A stretch of 64,000 bases of DNA from Pseudomonas sp. URIL14HWK12:I12 (GTDB lineage Bacteria > Pseudomonadota > Gammaproteobacteria > Pseudomonadales > Pseudomonadaceae), in contig NZ_QEQL01000002.1 of NCBI RefSeq assembly GCF_003097135.1, forward strand, positions 639,139 through 703,138. The letters run 5' to 3'. The position numbers and the translations under genes are program-made. Shown piece after piece: positions 34,807-42,960 of this stretch (its first letter is position 1; each line of letters starts with the position of its first letter). The notes below the pieces were generated by a model. That model saw only the letters and a list, made by a program, of their open reading frames with translations. It did no database searches and had not been told where the DNA came from.

Positions 34807-36015
34807 ATGGCCGAATTACCCGCCTACCGCTTCGCCCCTGCCTTCGAGGCGCCGAGCGGCTCCGCCATCCGTGAACTGTTCAAGTACCTCTCGCAACCCG
34901 GCATGATTTCCTTCGCTGGCGGCTATCCGCCACCGGCCCTGTTCGATCGGGAGGGCCTTGCAGAAGCAAGCGAACGTGCACTGCGCCAGGCGCCGGTAGA
35001 CTGCCTCCAATACGCTGCCACCGAAGGCCTGCCCGCGCTGCGCGAGCAGCTGCAGGCGCTGATGCAACGGCGTGGCGCCGAGGTGGCGCTGGACGAACTC
35101 ATGGTGACCACTGGCTCCCAACAGGGCCTGGACCTGCTGATCAAGGTGCTGCTCAGCCCTGGCGACCAGGTGCTGGTGGAGCGCCCCACCTACCCGGCTA
35201 CCCTGCAGGCGCTGCGCCTTGCAGGCGTGCAAGCGGTGGGCGTGCCCACCGATGGCGAAGGCCTTGCCACCGACGCCCTGGGTGATCAACTGGCCGGCCA
35301 GCCGCGCGGGCGTTTTCGCTTTCTCTATTGCGTACCGAATTTTGCCAACCCCACCGGTGCCTGCCTGCCCCTGGCGCGGCGCCTGGCACTGCTTTCTCTG
35401 GCGGCCGAGCACGACTTTCTGATCATCGAAGACGACCCCTACGGCGCGCTGCGCTTCGCCGGCGAGCCGGTGCCGTCGTTGCTGGCGTTGCAACACCGGG
35501 TGCCCGGTGCAGCGGGGCGGGTAGTGCACCTGTCGAGCCTGTCCAAGATCGTCGCGCCCGGGCTGCGCGTTGGGTGGATGGTGGCGCCCTTGCCCGTGCG
35601 CCAGCGCTGCACCATTGCCAAACAGACCGTCGACCTGTGCACCTCGCCTTGGGCGCAGCGTATCGCCGCCGAGTACTTGGCCGCCGGCAGCCTTGAGCGG
35701 CACCTGCCGCAGCTGGTGGCCGGCTACCAGGCCAAGGCCGAGCGCATGCTGGCGGGGCTGGCCGGGTTGGGCGGGCAGTTCGAAATGACGGCCCCGCAGG
35801 GCGGTATGTTCGTCTGGGGGCGCTGCACCGGTGGCGTGCAGGCCAGTGCGCTGTTCAGCCAGGCGGTGGCGCACAACGTGATTTTCGTGCCGGGCCAGGC
35901 GTTCTTCGGTGACGAGCCAGACCCGCAGGCGTTGCGCCTGTCGTTCGCTGCCCCCGATCTTGCTGCCATCGACGAGGGGCTGGCGCGTCTGCGGCGGGCT
36001 TTCGAGGCGCTGTGA
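34807..36015 (+). CDS. PLP-dependent aminotransferase (class I/II, 2-aminoadipate/MocR-like)
   Basis: The 402-residue protein is a fold type I aminotransferase. The PLP lysine is Lys247 in SSLSKIVAPGLRVGW; NPTG at 181-184 and IIEDDPYGALRF supply the usual cofactor contacts. The N-terminal SGSAIRELFKYLSQPGMISFAGGYPPP is typical of the LysN/2-aminoadipate group. It lacks the GntR helix-turn-helix found in MocR regulators. I chose the ATG at 34807, since upstream residues show no homologous sequence. Substrate is not identified. Confidence 0.82.
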   Translation: MAELPAYRFAPAFEAPSGSAIRELFKYLSQPGMISFAGGYPPPALFDREGLAEASERALRQAPVDCLQYAATEGLPALREQLQALMQRRGAEVALDELMVTTGSQQGLDLLIKVLLSPGDQVLVERPTYPATLQALRLAGVQAVGVPTDGEGLATDALGDQLAGQPRGRFRFLYCVPNFANPTGACLPLARRLALLSLAAEHDFLIIEDDPYGALRFAGEPVPSLLALQHRVPGAAGRVVHLSSLSKIVAPGLRVGWMVAPLPVRQRCTIAKQTVDLCTSPWAQRIAAEYLAAGSLERHLPQLVAGYQAKAERMLAGLAGLGGQFEMTAPQGGMFVWGRCTGGVQASALFSQAVAHNVIFVPGQAFFGDEPDPQALRLSFAAPDLAAIDEGLARLRRAFEAL

Positions 36016-36042
36016 GGGCTGTTGCGGTGTGATCGGCGGGCG

Positions 36043-36081
36043 GTTCAGCGCAGGTTCAGGGAGGGTTCAGGGGGCGTTCAG
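36043..36081 (+). promoter_or_regulatory. PhoP box array upstream of oprH
   Basis: GTTCAG occurs at 36043, 36054, 36065 and 36076, four copies spaced exactly 11 bp apart. The known pseudomonad PhoP box is two GTTCAG half-sites separated by 5 bp, so this is one box doubled. A possible -10 element CATAAC at 36091-36096 follows. It fits autoregulated oprH-phoP-phoQ transcription under low Mg2+. Confidence 0.85.
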
Positions 36082-36141
36082 GGCCAGGCTCATAACCTGA
36101 GCCCATCCCCACCACGGGCACTGCCCGATAAGGAGCGCCAC

Positions 36142-36741
36142 ATGAAAGCCCTGCAAAGCCTGCTGATCGCCACTGCTTTTTTCGGTGCGTCAACCCTGGC
36201 CCATGCCGACACCCGCAACTTCGCCGGCGTCACCTACGGCCAGACCAGCGACCAACTGGACAAGTCCAACGCGCTGGACGCCAGCCTCGGCAACCCTGAC
36301 ACCAATGGCGTGATCAAGCACGAAAACACTTGGGGCCTGCGCGCAGGCCAGCAAAACGAGCAAGGCCGTTACTACGCAACCTACGAGTACAACGCCGGTG
36401 ACCATCAGGGCCTGAAGTTGCGCCAGCAAAACCTGCTCGGCAGCTATGACGTCTTCTACCCGGTGGCCAGTGGCACCAAGCTGTTTGGCGGTGGCACCCT
36501 GGGTGTCACGGAACTGACGCAGAAGTCAGCCGGTTTCGACCACGACAGCGGGGTTGGCTATGCGGTCGGCGCGCAGGCCGGTATCCTCCAGCAGGTGTCT
36601 CAGAATGTGTCGCTAGAGGCGGGCTACCGCTACCTGCGCACCAACGCCAAGGTCGACTTCGACCAGGACGGTGACAAGCTAGGTTCGGCCCGCATGAACA
36701 GCTCTGCCCAGCCTTACCTTTCGGCCAACTACCAGTTCTGA
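36142..36741 (+). CDS. oprH: Outer membrane protein OprH (PhoPQ-regulated)
   Basis: The 199-residue protein has a signal peptide (MKALQSLLIATAFFGAS to AHAD) and an eight-strand beta barrel; it ends in the aromatic strand YLSANYQF. Resemblance to P. aeruginosa OprH is strong: FAGVTYGQTSDQLDKS, TWGLRAGQQNEQGRYYATYE, KLRQQNLLGSYDVFYP and EAGYRYLRTNA. OprH binds lipopolysaccharide in place of divalent cations. Gene order oprH-phoP-phoQ confirms it. AAGGAG precedes the ATG by 7 bp. Confidence 0.93.
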   Translation: MKALQSLLIATAFFGASTLAHADTRNFAGVTYGQTSDQLDKSNALDASLGNPDTNGVIKHENTWGLRAGQQNEQGRYYATYEYNAGDHQGLKLRQQNLLGSYDVFYPVASGTKLFGGGTLGVTELTQKSAGFDHDSGVGYAVGAQAGILQQVSQNVSLEAGYRYLRTNAKVDFDQDGDKLGSARMNSSAQPYLSANYQF

Positions 36742-36804
36742 ACCACGCCCGCCGCCCACCGGCACCGCCTGCCCGGTGGGTGGCCGTTCGTACAAGGGGA
36801 ATGC

Positions 36805-37482
36805 ATGAAGATTCTGGTGGTTGAAGACGAAGCCTTGCTGCGCCATCACCTGCGTACGCGCCTGGCCGAAAGCGGCCACGTGGTGGAAGCGGTGGCCAAC
36901 GCCGAAGAGGCGCTGTACCAGGCTGAGCAGTTCAACCACGACCTTGCGGTGATTGACCTGGGCTTGCCCGGCATGGGCGGGCTGGACCTGATCCGCCAGT
37001 TGCGTTCGACGGGCAAGAGCTTCCCGATCCTGATCCTGACCGCCCGTGGCAACTGGCAAGACAAGGTCGAAGGCCTGGCTGCCGGCGCCGATGACTACGT
37101 GGTCAAACCCTTTCAATACGAGGAGCTCGAAGCGCGCTTGCACGCGCTGCTGCGCCGCTCCAGTGGCTTCACCCAGGCCAGCATCACAGCAGGCCCGCTG
37201 CAACTGGATTTGGGGCGCAAGCAGGCCAGCCTCAACGAGCAGCCGCTGGGCCTGACCGCATTCGAATACCGGATTCTCGAATACCTGATGCGCCACCACC
37301 AACAGGTAGTGGCCAAGGAGCGGCTGATGGAGCAGCTCTACCCCGGCGATGAAGAGCGCGACCCTAACGTGATCGAGGTGCTGGTGGGGCGTATCCGACG
37401 CAAGCTGGAAGCCGAGCCAGGCTTTCGCCCCATCGACACCGTGCGTGGCCTGGGCTACCTGTTCACCGAGCGCTGCCGATGA
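36805..37482 (+). CDS. phoP: Response regulator PhoP (OmpR family)
   Basis: The 225-residue protein has a receiver domain with Asp51 as phosphorylation site (LAVIDLGLPG), acidic residues at 7-9, and Lys near 101. A winged-helix DNA-binding domain follows (about 125-222, DERDPNVIEVLVGRIRRKLE). Length matches P. aeruginosa PhoP. It probably binds the GTTCAG array upstream of oprH. The stop overlaps the phoQ start (ATGA). Confidence 0.95.
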   Translation: MKILVVEDEALLRHHLRTRLAESGHVVEAVANAEEALYQAEQFNHDLAVIDLGLPGMGGLDLIRQLRSTGKSFPILILTARGNWQDKVEGLAAGADDYVVKPFQYEELEARLHALLRRSSGFTQASITAGPLQLDLGRKQASLNEQPLGLTAFEYRILEYLMRHHQQVVAKERLMEQLYPGDEERDPNVIEVLVGRIRRKLEAEPGFRPIDTVRGLGYLFTERCR

Positions 37483-38819
37483 TGCGCTCGCTGCGCCTGC
37501 GCTTGATGCTGGCCGCAGCGCTGCTGGCGGTGCTGTTCATGGTGGGCCTGTTGCCAGCGCTGCAAAGTGCGGTGAGCCTGGCCTTGCGCGAGGCGATCGA
37601 GCAGCGCCTGGCCTCGGACGTGACTACCCTGATTTCCTCGGCGCGGGTCGAAGGCGGCCAGTTACGCATGCCGGCCTTGCTGCCTGATGAGCGCTTCAAC
37701 CTGCCGGACGGGCGCCTGCTGGGCTACATCTATGACCGTCATGGCAAGCTGGTCTGGCGGTCACGCGCCGCCACCGAGCAGCATGTGGAGTACACGCCCC
37801 GCTACGATGGGCAGGGCAACGTGTTCTCGCGCGCCTACGGCGACGATGGCCGCGAGTACTGGATCTACGACGTCGAAGTGCAGCTGCTCGGTGGGCAAAG
37901 CGCCGCCTACAGCTTCGTGGCGCTGCAATCGGTGGACGATTACCAGAACACCCTGCGCAACCTGCGCGAACACTTCTACCTGGGCTTTGGCGCAGCGCTG
38001 CTGGCGCTGTTGCTGCTGCTCTGGGGCGGCCTTACCTGGGCCTTGCGATCACTCAGGCGCATGAGCGTTGAGCTCGATGACGTGGAGGCCGGGCGCCGCG
38101 AAGGGCTGTCGGACGACCACCCACGTGAGTTGTTGCGCCTGACCCGTTCGCTCAACCGCTTGCTGCGCAGCGAGCGCGAGCAGCGCGGGCGCTACCGCGA
38201 TTCGCTGGGTGACCTGGCGCACAGCCTGAAGACGCCACTGGCCGTCTTGCAGGGGGTGAGCGAGAACCTCGCCCAGCATGAGCTGGACCAGGCGCTGATC
38301 CTGCAACAGCAGATCGAGCGCATGAGCCAGCAGATCGGCTACCAATTGCAGCGCGCCAGCCTGCGCAAGAGCGGCCTGGTGCAACACCGCGCGATACTGC
38401 AGCCGCTCCTGGAAAGCCTCTGCGCGACGCTGGCCAAGGTCTACCGCGACAAGCCGGTGGCTGTCAGCACGGCGCTGGCCGAACCAGGCTGGGTGCCCAT
38501 GGAGGAGGGCGCCTTGCTGGAGTTGCTGGGCAACCTTCTGGAAAACGCCTATCGCCTGTGCGTCAGCCAGGTGCGGGTGAGCCTGCACGATGAAGCCGGC
38601 TGGCGTGTACTGAGCGTGGAAGACGATGGCCCAGGTGTACCGGCCACCCAGCGTGAGCGGATTCTGCGCAGAGGTGAGCGCCTCGACACCCAGCACCCTG
38701 GCCAAGGCATTGGCCTGGCGGTGGTCAAGGACATCATCGACAGCTACGACGCCCAGCTGGTGCTGGACGACTCGCCCTTGGGTGGTGCGGCGTTTCACAT
38801 TCGCCTGCGCTTGGCATAG
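37479..38819 (+). CDS. phoQ: Sensor histidine kinase PhoQ
   Basis: The 446-residue inner-membrane kinase has a first helix (about 4-28), a periplasmic sensor domain (about 35-165), and a second helix (about 168-190), then HAMP, HisKA with His248 in DLAHSLKTPL, and HATPase with NLLENAYR, EDDGPGV and GQGIGLAVVKDI. The periplasmic part contains acidic stretches that could bind divalent cations, the known PhoQ signal. Translation is coupled to phoP. The ATG at 37479 or 37482 could serve as start. Confidence 0.93.
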   Translation: MMRSLRLRLMLAAALLAVLFMVGLLPALQSAVSLALREAIEQRLASDVTTLISSARVEGGQLRMPALLPDERFNLPDGRLLGYIYDRHGKLVWRSRAATEQHVEYTPRYDGQGNVFSRAYGDDGREYWIYDVEVQLLGGQSAAYSFVALQSVDDYQNTLRNLREHFYLGFGAALLALLLLLWGGLTWALRSLRRMSVELDDVEAGRREGLSDDHPRELLRLTRSLNRLLRSEREQRGRYRDSLGDLAHSLKTPLAVLQGVSENLAQHELDQALILQQQIERMSQQIGYQLQRASLRKSGLVQHRAILQPLLESLCATLAKVYRDKPVAVSTALAEPGWVPMEEGALLELLGNLLENAYRLCVSQVRVSLHDEAGWRVLSVEDDGPGVPATQRERILRRGERLDTQHPGQGIGLAVVKDIIDSYDAQLVLDDSPLGGAAFHIRLRLA

Positions 38820-38829
38820 GCCCGGCAGG

Positions 38830-38845
38830 TGGCGAAAATCCGCCA
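38830..38845. promoter_or_regulatory. Dyad 1 upstream of dctA (possible DctD-type activator site)
   Basis: TGGCG-AAAATC-CGCCA is a 5-bp inverted repeat with a 6-nt AT-rich spacer. The second, near-identical dyad starts 41 bp downstream, about four helix turns, so two activator dimers could lie on the same face. The site is about 130 bp upstream of the sigma-54 element. Confidence 0.65.
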
Positions 38846-38870
38846 CGCAGAACCACTCCCTAGGCCTGCT

Positions 38871-38886
38871 TGGCGGAATTTCGCCA
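38871..38886. promoter_or_regulatory. Dyad 2 upstream of dctA (possible DctD-type activator site)
   Basis: TGGCG-GAATTT-CGCCA repeats the arms of the first dyad exactly, with the same spacer length. Together they look like an upstream activating sequence for an NtrC-class activator such as DctD or MifR. No activator gene is in the window. Confidence 0.65.
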
Positions 38887-38961
38887 TTTCTGCTCGACTA
38901 CTTTTCCCGCCCGGCGCTTGCACCGCCCGCCAATGCTAGCCAAAAGCCTTATCACACGAAC

Positions 38962-38976
38962 TGGCACGCGCTTTGC
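38962..38976 (+). promoter_or_regulatory. Sigma-54 promoter for dctA
   Basis: TGGCAC-N5-TTGC matches the -24/-12 consensus of RpoN promoters with exact spacing. It lies 108 bp before the dctA start. Together with the two dyads it supports activation by an NtrC-class protein in response to C4-dicarboxylates. Confidence 0.8.
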
Positions 38977-39084
38977 GAAGCATTTGGCAGCCCGCCGCGT
39001 GGCCGGCCCCCAAACAACTACAAATCCAAGGTGTCGTGAGCGTTTGGTAATGGATTGCCAGACGATGCGCTTGAGGAAACTGCT

Positions 39085-40401
39085 ATGACGACTCGTCAGC
39101 CTCTGTACAAATCGCTGTATTTCCAGGTGATCCTCGCGATCATCATCGGTGTCCTGATCGGCCACTACTATCCTGATGCCGGTAAAGCCCTCAAGCCCCT
39201 GGGCGACGGTTTCATCAAACTGATCAAGATGGTCATCGCCCCCATCATCTTCTGCACGGTCGTCAGCGGCATCGCGGGCATGCAGAGCATGAAATCGGTC
39301 GGCAAGACCGGCGGTTACGCACTGCTGTATTTCGAAATCGTTTCCACACTGTCGCTGATCATCGGCCTGGTCGTGGTCAACCTGGTTCAGCCAGGCGCCG
39401 GCATGAACATCGACCCTGCCACCCTCGACGCCTCCAAGATTGCCGGCTATGTAGCTCAGGGTAACGACCAGAGCGTGATCGGCTTCATCCTCGGCATCAT
39501 CCCCGACACCATCTACAGCGCCTTCGCCAAAGGCGACGTGCTGCAGGTGCTGATGTTCTCGGTGCTGTTCGGCTTCGCCCTGCACCGCCTGGGTGCCTAT
39601 GGCAAACCGGTGCTGGACCTGATCGATCGCTTCGCCCATGCCATGTTCAACATCATCAACATGATCATGAAGCTCGCGCCGCTGGGCGCGCTGGGTGCCA
39701 TGGCGTTCACCATTGGCGCCTACGGCGTCGGTTCGCTGGTGCAGCTGGGCCAGCTGATGGCCTGCTTCTACATCACCTGCGTACTGTTCGTGGTGCTGGT
39801 GCTGGGCGCGATCTGCCGTGCACATGGCTTCAGCGTTCTGAAAGTGGTGCGCTACATCCGTGAAGAGCTGCTGATCGTACTGGGCACCTCCTCCTCGGAA
39901 TCGGCCCTGCCACGCCTGCTGGCCAAGATGGAGCGCGCTGGCGCCAACAAGTCGGTGGTTGGCTTGGTGATTCCTACCGGCTACTCCTTCAACCTCGACG
40001 GCACCTCGATCTACCTGACCATGGCTGCCGTGTTCATCGCCCAGGCTACCAACGCGCACATGGACATCTGGCACCAGCTGACCCTGCTGGCGGTGCTGCT
40101 GCTGTCTTCGAAAGGCGCTGCAGGGGTGACCGGCAGCGGCTTCATCGTGCTGGCTGCCACCCTCTCGGCCGTCGGCCACCTGCCGGTCGCCGGCATGGCG
40201 CTGATCCTGGGCATCGACCGCTTCATGTCCGAAGCCCGCGCCCTGACCAACCTGGTCGGTAACGCGGTCGCCACCCTGGTGGTTGCCAAGTGGGTCGGCG
40301 AGCTGGACGAAGCCAAGCTCAAGAGCGAACTGGATTCCGGCGGCGCCCCGCTGGAGCTGACCGCTCCCCAAGACGACCTGAAAGTGGCCGAAACCCGCTG
40401 A
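39085..40401 (+). CDS. dctA: C4-dicarboxylate transporter DctA
   Basis: The 438-residue protein is a dicarboxylate/cation symporter (DAACS) of the inner membrane for succinate, fumarate and malate. Eight or so transmembrane segments and two re-entrant loops are visible. The family motifs are [29 protein letters not shown] and [20 protein letters not shown]. The ATG at 39085 ([18 protein letters not shown]) follows GAGGA. A strong terminator follows, so it is a single-gene unit under the upstream sigma-54 promoter. Confidence 0.95.
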   Translation: MTTRQPLYKSLYFQVILAIIIGVLIGHYYPDAGKALKPLGDGFIKLIKMVIAPIIFCTVVSGIAGMQSMKSVGKTGGYALLYFEIVSTLSLIIGLVVVNLVQPGAGMNIDPATLDASKIAGYVAQGNDQSVIGFILGIIPDTIYSAFAKGDVLQVLMFSVLFGFALHRLGAYGKPVLDLIDRFAHAMFNIINMIMKLAPLGALGAMAFTIGAYGVGSLVQLGQLMACFYITCVLFVVLVLGAICRAHGFSVLKVVRYIREELLIVLGTSSSESALPRLLAKMERAGANKSVVGLVIPTGYSFNLDGTSIYLTMAAVFIAQATNAHMDIWHQLTLLAVLLLSSKGAAGVTGSGFIVLAATLSAVGHLPVAGMALILGIDRFMSEARALTNLVGNAVATLVVAKWVGELDEAKLKSELDSGGAPLELTAPQDDLKVAETR

Positions 40402-40414
40402 TCGGGCTTGGCTG

Positions 40415-40450
40415 AAAAAAACCGGCGCCAGTGATGGCGCCGGTTTTTTT
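40415..40450. terminator. Intrinsic terminator after dctA
   Basis: A 16-bp stem, counting the A/T ends, with core ACCGGCGCCA / TGGCGCCGGT and a GTGA loop is followed by seven T residues and preceded by seven A residues. It can end dctA and also the convergent alcohol dehydrogenase transcript. Confidence 0.95.
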
Positions 40451-40510
40451 ATGGGGCAGGGTGGCCATGCCGGATCACCTGTGCGGCGGGCCGCTGGCCG
40501 CGCCCGAGCC

Positions 40511-41554
40511 TCATGCCTGCATGTCGATCACGAACCGGTACCGCACATCACCCTTGAGCGTGCGCTCGAACGCTTGGTTGATGTCTTTGAGGGCCAGGGT
40601 CTCGATGTCGCACACGATCGCGTGTTCGGCGCAGTAGTCGAGCATCTCCTGCGTTTCGCCGATGCCACCGATCAACGAGCCCACCACCGCGCGGCGCTTG
40701 CCGATCAGGTTGGCGGCGTGGATAGCCGGCTCGATCGGCTCGATCAGGCCCACCAGGATGTGGGTGCCGCCGAAGCGCAGAGTTTCCAGGTAGGGGTTGA
40801 GGTCGTGCTGCACCGGGATGGTGTCGAGCAGAAAATCGAAGTGCCCGGCTACGGCAGCCATCTGCTCCGGCTCGCTGGACAACACCACCGCGTCGGCGCC
40901 CAGGCGCAGGGCCTCGTCGATCTTGCTGGCCGAGCGGGTGAACACAGTGACCTGGGCGCCGAGGGCCTTGGCGAACTTGATGCCCATGTGGCCCAGGCCG
41001 CCCATGCCCAGCACGCCGACCTTGTGGCCTGCACCTACGCCGTGGCGGCGCAGCGGCGACCAGGTGGTGATGCCGGCACACAGCAGGGGCGCAGCGGCCG
41101 CCAGGTCCAGGCCGTCGGGCATTTTCACCACGAACGCATCGCTGACCACGATGTGGTCGCTGTAGCCACCCTGGGTCAGGGTGCCGTCGTGGCGGTCGTA
41201 ACTGGTGTAGGTCATGGTCGGGCCTTCATCGCAGTATTGCTGCTGGTCGGCCGCGCACGCCGGGCACTGGCGGCAGGCATCGACCATGCAGCCTACCCCC
41301 ACGGCATCGCCCACCTTGAAGCCGGTGACCTGGCTGCCCACCGCGCTGACCCGGCCGACGATCTCGTGGCCTGGCACCAGCGGGTAATTGGCGATGCCCC
41401 ATTCGTTGCGCGCCTGGTGGATGTCGGAGTGACACACCCCGCAGTAGAGGATGTCGATGGCCACGTCGTCGGCGCGCAGGGCGCGGCGTTCGAAACTGAA
41501 CGGCACCAAAGGGGTGGTAGGGGAGAGGGCGGCATAGCCGTGAGTAGGGCGCAT
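40511..41554 (-). CDS. Zinc-dependent NAD(P) alcohol dehydrogenase (YahK-like)
   Basis: The 347-residue protein is a medium-chain dehydrogenase of the cinnamyl alcohol group. Catalytic zinc ligands are Cys41 (GVCHSD), His63 and Glu64 (PGHEIVG). The structural zinc site has Cys94, Cys97, Cys100 and Cys108. The nucleotide motif is GVLGMGGLGHMG. Such enzymes reduce a wide range of aldehydes with NADPH and protect against them. It diverges from an AraC regulator, as in the yqhC locus of E. coli. GGAG lies 7 bp before the ATG at 41554. Confidence 0.88.
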   Translation of the reverse strand: MRPTHGYAALSPTTPLVPFSFERRALRADDVAIDILYCGVCHSDIHQARNEWGIANYPLVPGHEIVGRVSAVGSQVTGFKVGDAVGVGCMVDACRQCPACAADQQQYCDEGPTMTYTSYDRHDGTLTQGGYSDHIVVSDAFVVKMPDGLDLAAAAPLLCAGITTWSPLRRHGVGAGHKVGVLGMGGLGHMGIKFAKALGAQVTVFTRSASKIDEALRLGADAVVLSSEPEQMAAVAGHFDFLLDTIPVQHDLNPYLETLRFGGTHILVGLIEPIEPAIHAANLIGKRRAVVGSLIGGIGETQEMLDYCAEHAIVCDIETLALKDINQAFERTLKGDVRYRFVIDMQA

Positions 41555-41707
41555 CTAGGGCTCCGTAAGCAAGCTGAACAGGGCACGCAGTGTGCCGCCG
41601 AGACGGCGGCGCGGCGATGGCGAAAACTGTGCCCGGCATGCTGAAAACTCCACGGCAACGACATTTTTTGCGATCATGGGCGCCCTGTGTGTTGCCTTGC
41701 CCTGCCC

Positions 41708-42583
41708 ATGCCCGCCGAAGATACCCTGATCGAACTGCTGCGCCCGCTGGCGCTGCGCAATGGTTTTCTGCCCACCGCCATGGCCGAAGTGCAAGTGGTG
41801 GTGGCCCACCAGAACGTTGCTCGCTCGCCGCAGATCTACGACCCCAGCCTGATGGTGATCGCCCAGGGCAGCAAGTTCGCCTACCTGGGCGAGCGTACCC
41901 TTGAATACGGCGCCGGCCATTACCTGGTGCAGGCGCTGCCGGTGCCGTTCGAATACGAGACCTTCGCCACCCCCGATCAGCCCCTGCTGGGCGTGGCCAT
42001 TGCGGTCGACCTGGCGTTGCTGTCCGAGCTGGTACAGGCCTTGGGCCCGGATGTCAGCGGCCCGAATGAGCGGCAAACGCCGCAGAGCATGGCCAGTGCG
42101 CCGCTGGATGCGCCCATGCGCGAGGCAGTCGAGCGGCTGCTGCGTTGCCTGCACCACCCCCCCGAACGCGAGGCGCTGGGCCAGGCCCGGCTGCGGGAAG
42201 TGATTTTCGCGGCCTTGCGCGGCCCACAGGGCAGTGCGCTGCGGGCGTTGGTCGAACAGCGCGGGCCCTTTGCCCGGTTGGCCGGGCCGCTGAACCACCT
42301 GCACCGGCATTTTGCCCAGCCGCTGAACGTCGAGAGCCTGGCCCGCCAGGCGCACCTGAGCGTGTCGGCCTTTCACGCGCAGTTCAAGCGCCATGCTGGC
42401 GTGACGCCGCTGCAGTATTGGAAGCGCCTGCGCCTGGTCAAGGCGCAACAGTACCTGATGGCCGGCGAGGGCGTGGCCCAAGTTGCCTTGCGGGTGGGGT
42501 ATCAGAGCGCCTCGCAGTTCAGCCGTGAATACAAACGCTGCTTCGGCCACAACCCGTCCGCCTCAGCTCTGGAGATGCCGTGA
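41708..42583 (+). CDS. AraC-family transcriptional regulator (YqhC-like)
   Basis: The 291-residue protein has an AraC_N type cupin domain (about 15-170; ARSPQIYDPSLMVIAQGSKFAYLGE) and a C-terminal pair of helix-turn-helix motifs (about 190-288; NVESLARQAHLSVSAFHAQFKRHAG and VAQVALRVGYQSASQFSREYKRCFG). It faces the alcohol dehydrogenase and probably controls it in response to aldehydes, as YqhC does. The start is less sure because the ribosome site is weak. Its stop overlaps the GTG start of the next gene. Confidence 0.85.
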   Translation: MPAEDTLIELLRPLALRNGFLPTAMAEVQVVVAHQNVARSPQIYDPSLMVIAQGSKFAYLGERTLEYGAGHYLVQALPVPFEYETFATPDQPLLGVAIAVDLALLSELVQALGPDVSGPNERQTPQSMASAPLDAPMREAVERLLRCLHHPPEREALGQARLREVIFAALRGPQGSALRALVEQRGPFARLAGPLNHLHRHFAQPLNVESLARQAHLSVSAFHAQFKRHAGVTPLQYWKRLRLVKAQQYLMAGEGVAQVALRVGYQSASQFSREYKRCFGHNPSASALEMP

Positions 42584-42957
42584 AGCGTGCTCTGATTCTT
42601 TGCCTGTTATTGATCAGCGGCTGCGGCCAAGGTGGCGGCAGCGCAGGCCCGGGCAACGTCGAAAACGGGCAGAAGCTGTTCACCCGCACTTGCGGCGGCT
42701 GCCACAAGGCAGGCCCGGATGCGCGCAACAGCTTCGGCCCGCAGCTCAACGGCATCATCGGCCGCCACGCCGGTGCCTTGCCCGACTACAGCTACTCGGC
42801 GCAAATGAAAGCGGCCGGGTTCACCTGGGACGAAGCACGGCTCAAGGCCTATCTGGCCGCCCCCGACAAGGTGGTGCCGGGTACCAAGATGTACTTCTGG
42901 GGGCTGACCGATGAGCAGAAGGTGGCCGATATCCTGGCTTATCTGAAAGCGCAGTAA
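42580..42957 (+). CDS. Class I cytochrome c, predicted lipoprotein
   Basis: The 125-residue protein starts with GTG at 42580, inside a GTGA overlap with the regulator stop; GGAG lies 6 bp upstream. A lipobox (LLISGC, Cys15) implies a membrane-attached periplasmic protein. The haem motif is Cys38-Gly-Gly-Cys41-His42, and GTKMYFWG holds the axial Met104. The fold is that of mitochondrial-type cytochrome c. Coupling to a regulator of an aldehyde gene is unusual; the electron partner is unknown. Confidence 0.85.
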   Translation: MKRALILCLLLISGCGQGGGSAGPGNVENGQKLFTRTCGGCHKAGPDARNSFGPQLNGIIGRHAGALPDYSYSAQMKAAGFTWDEARLKAYLAAPDKVVPGTKMYFWGLTDEQKVADILAYLKAQ

Positions 42958-42960
42958 GGT

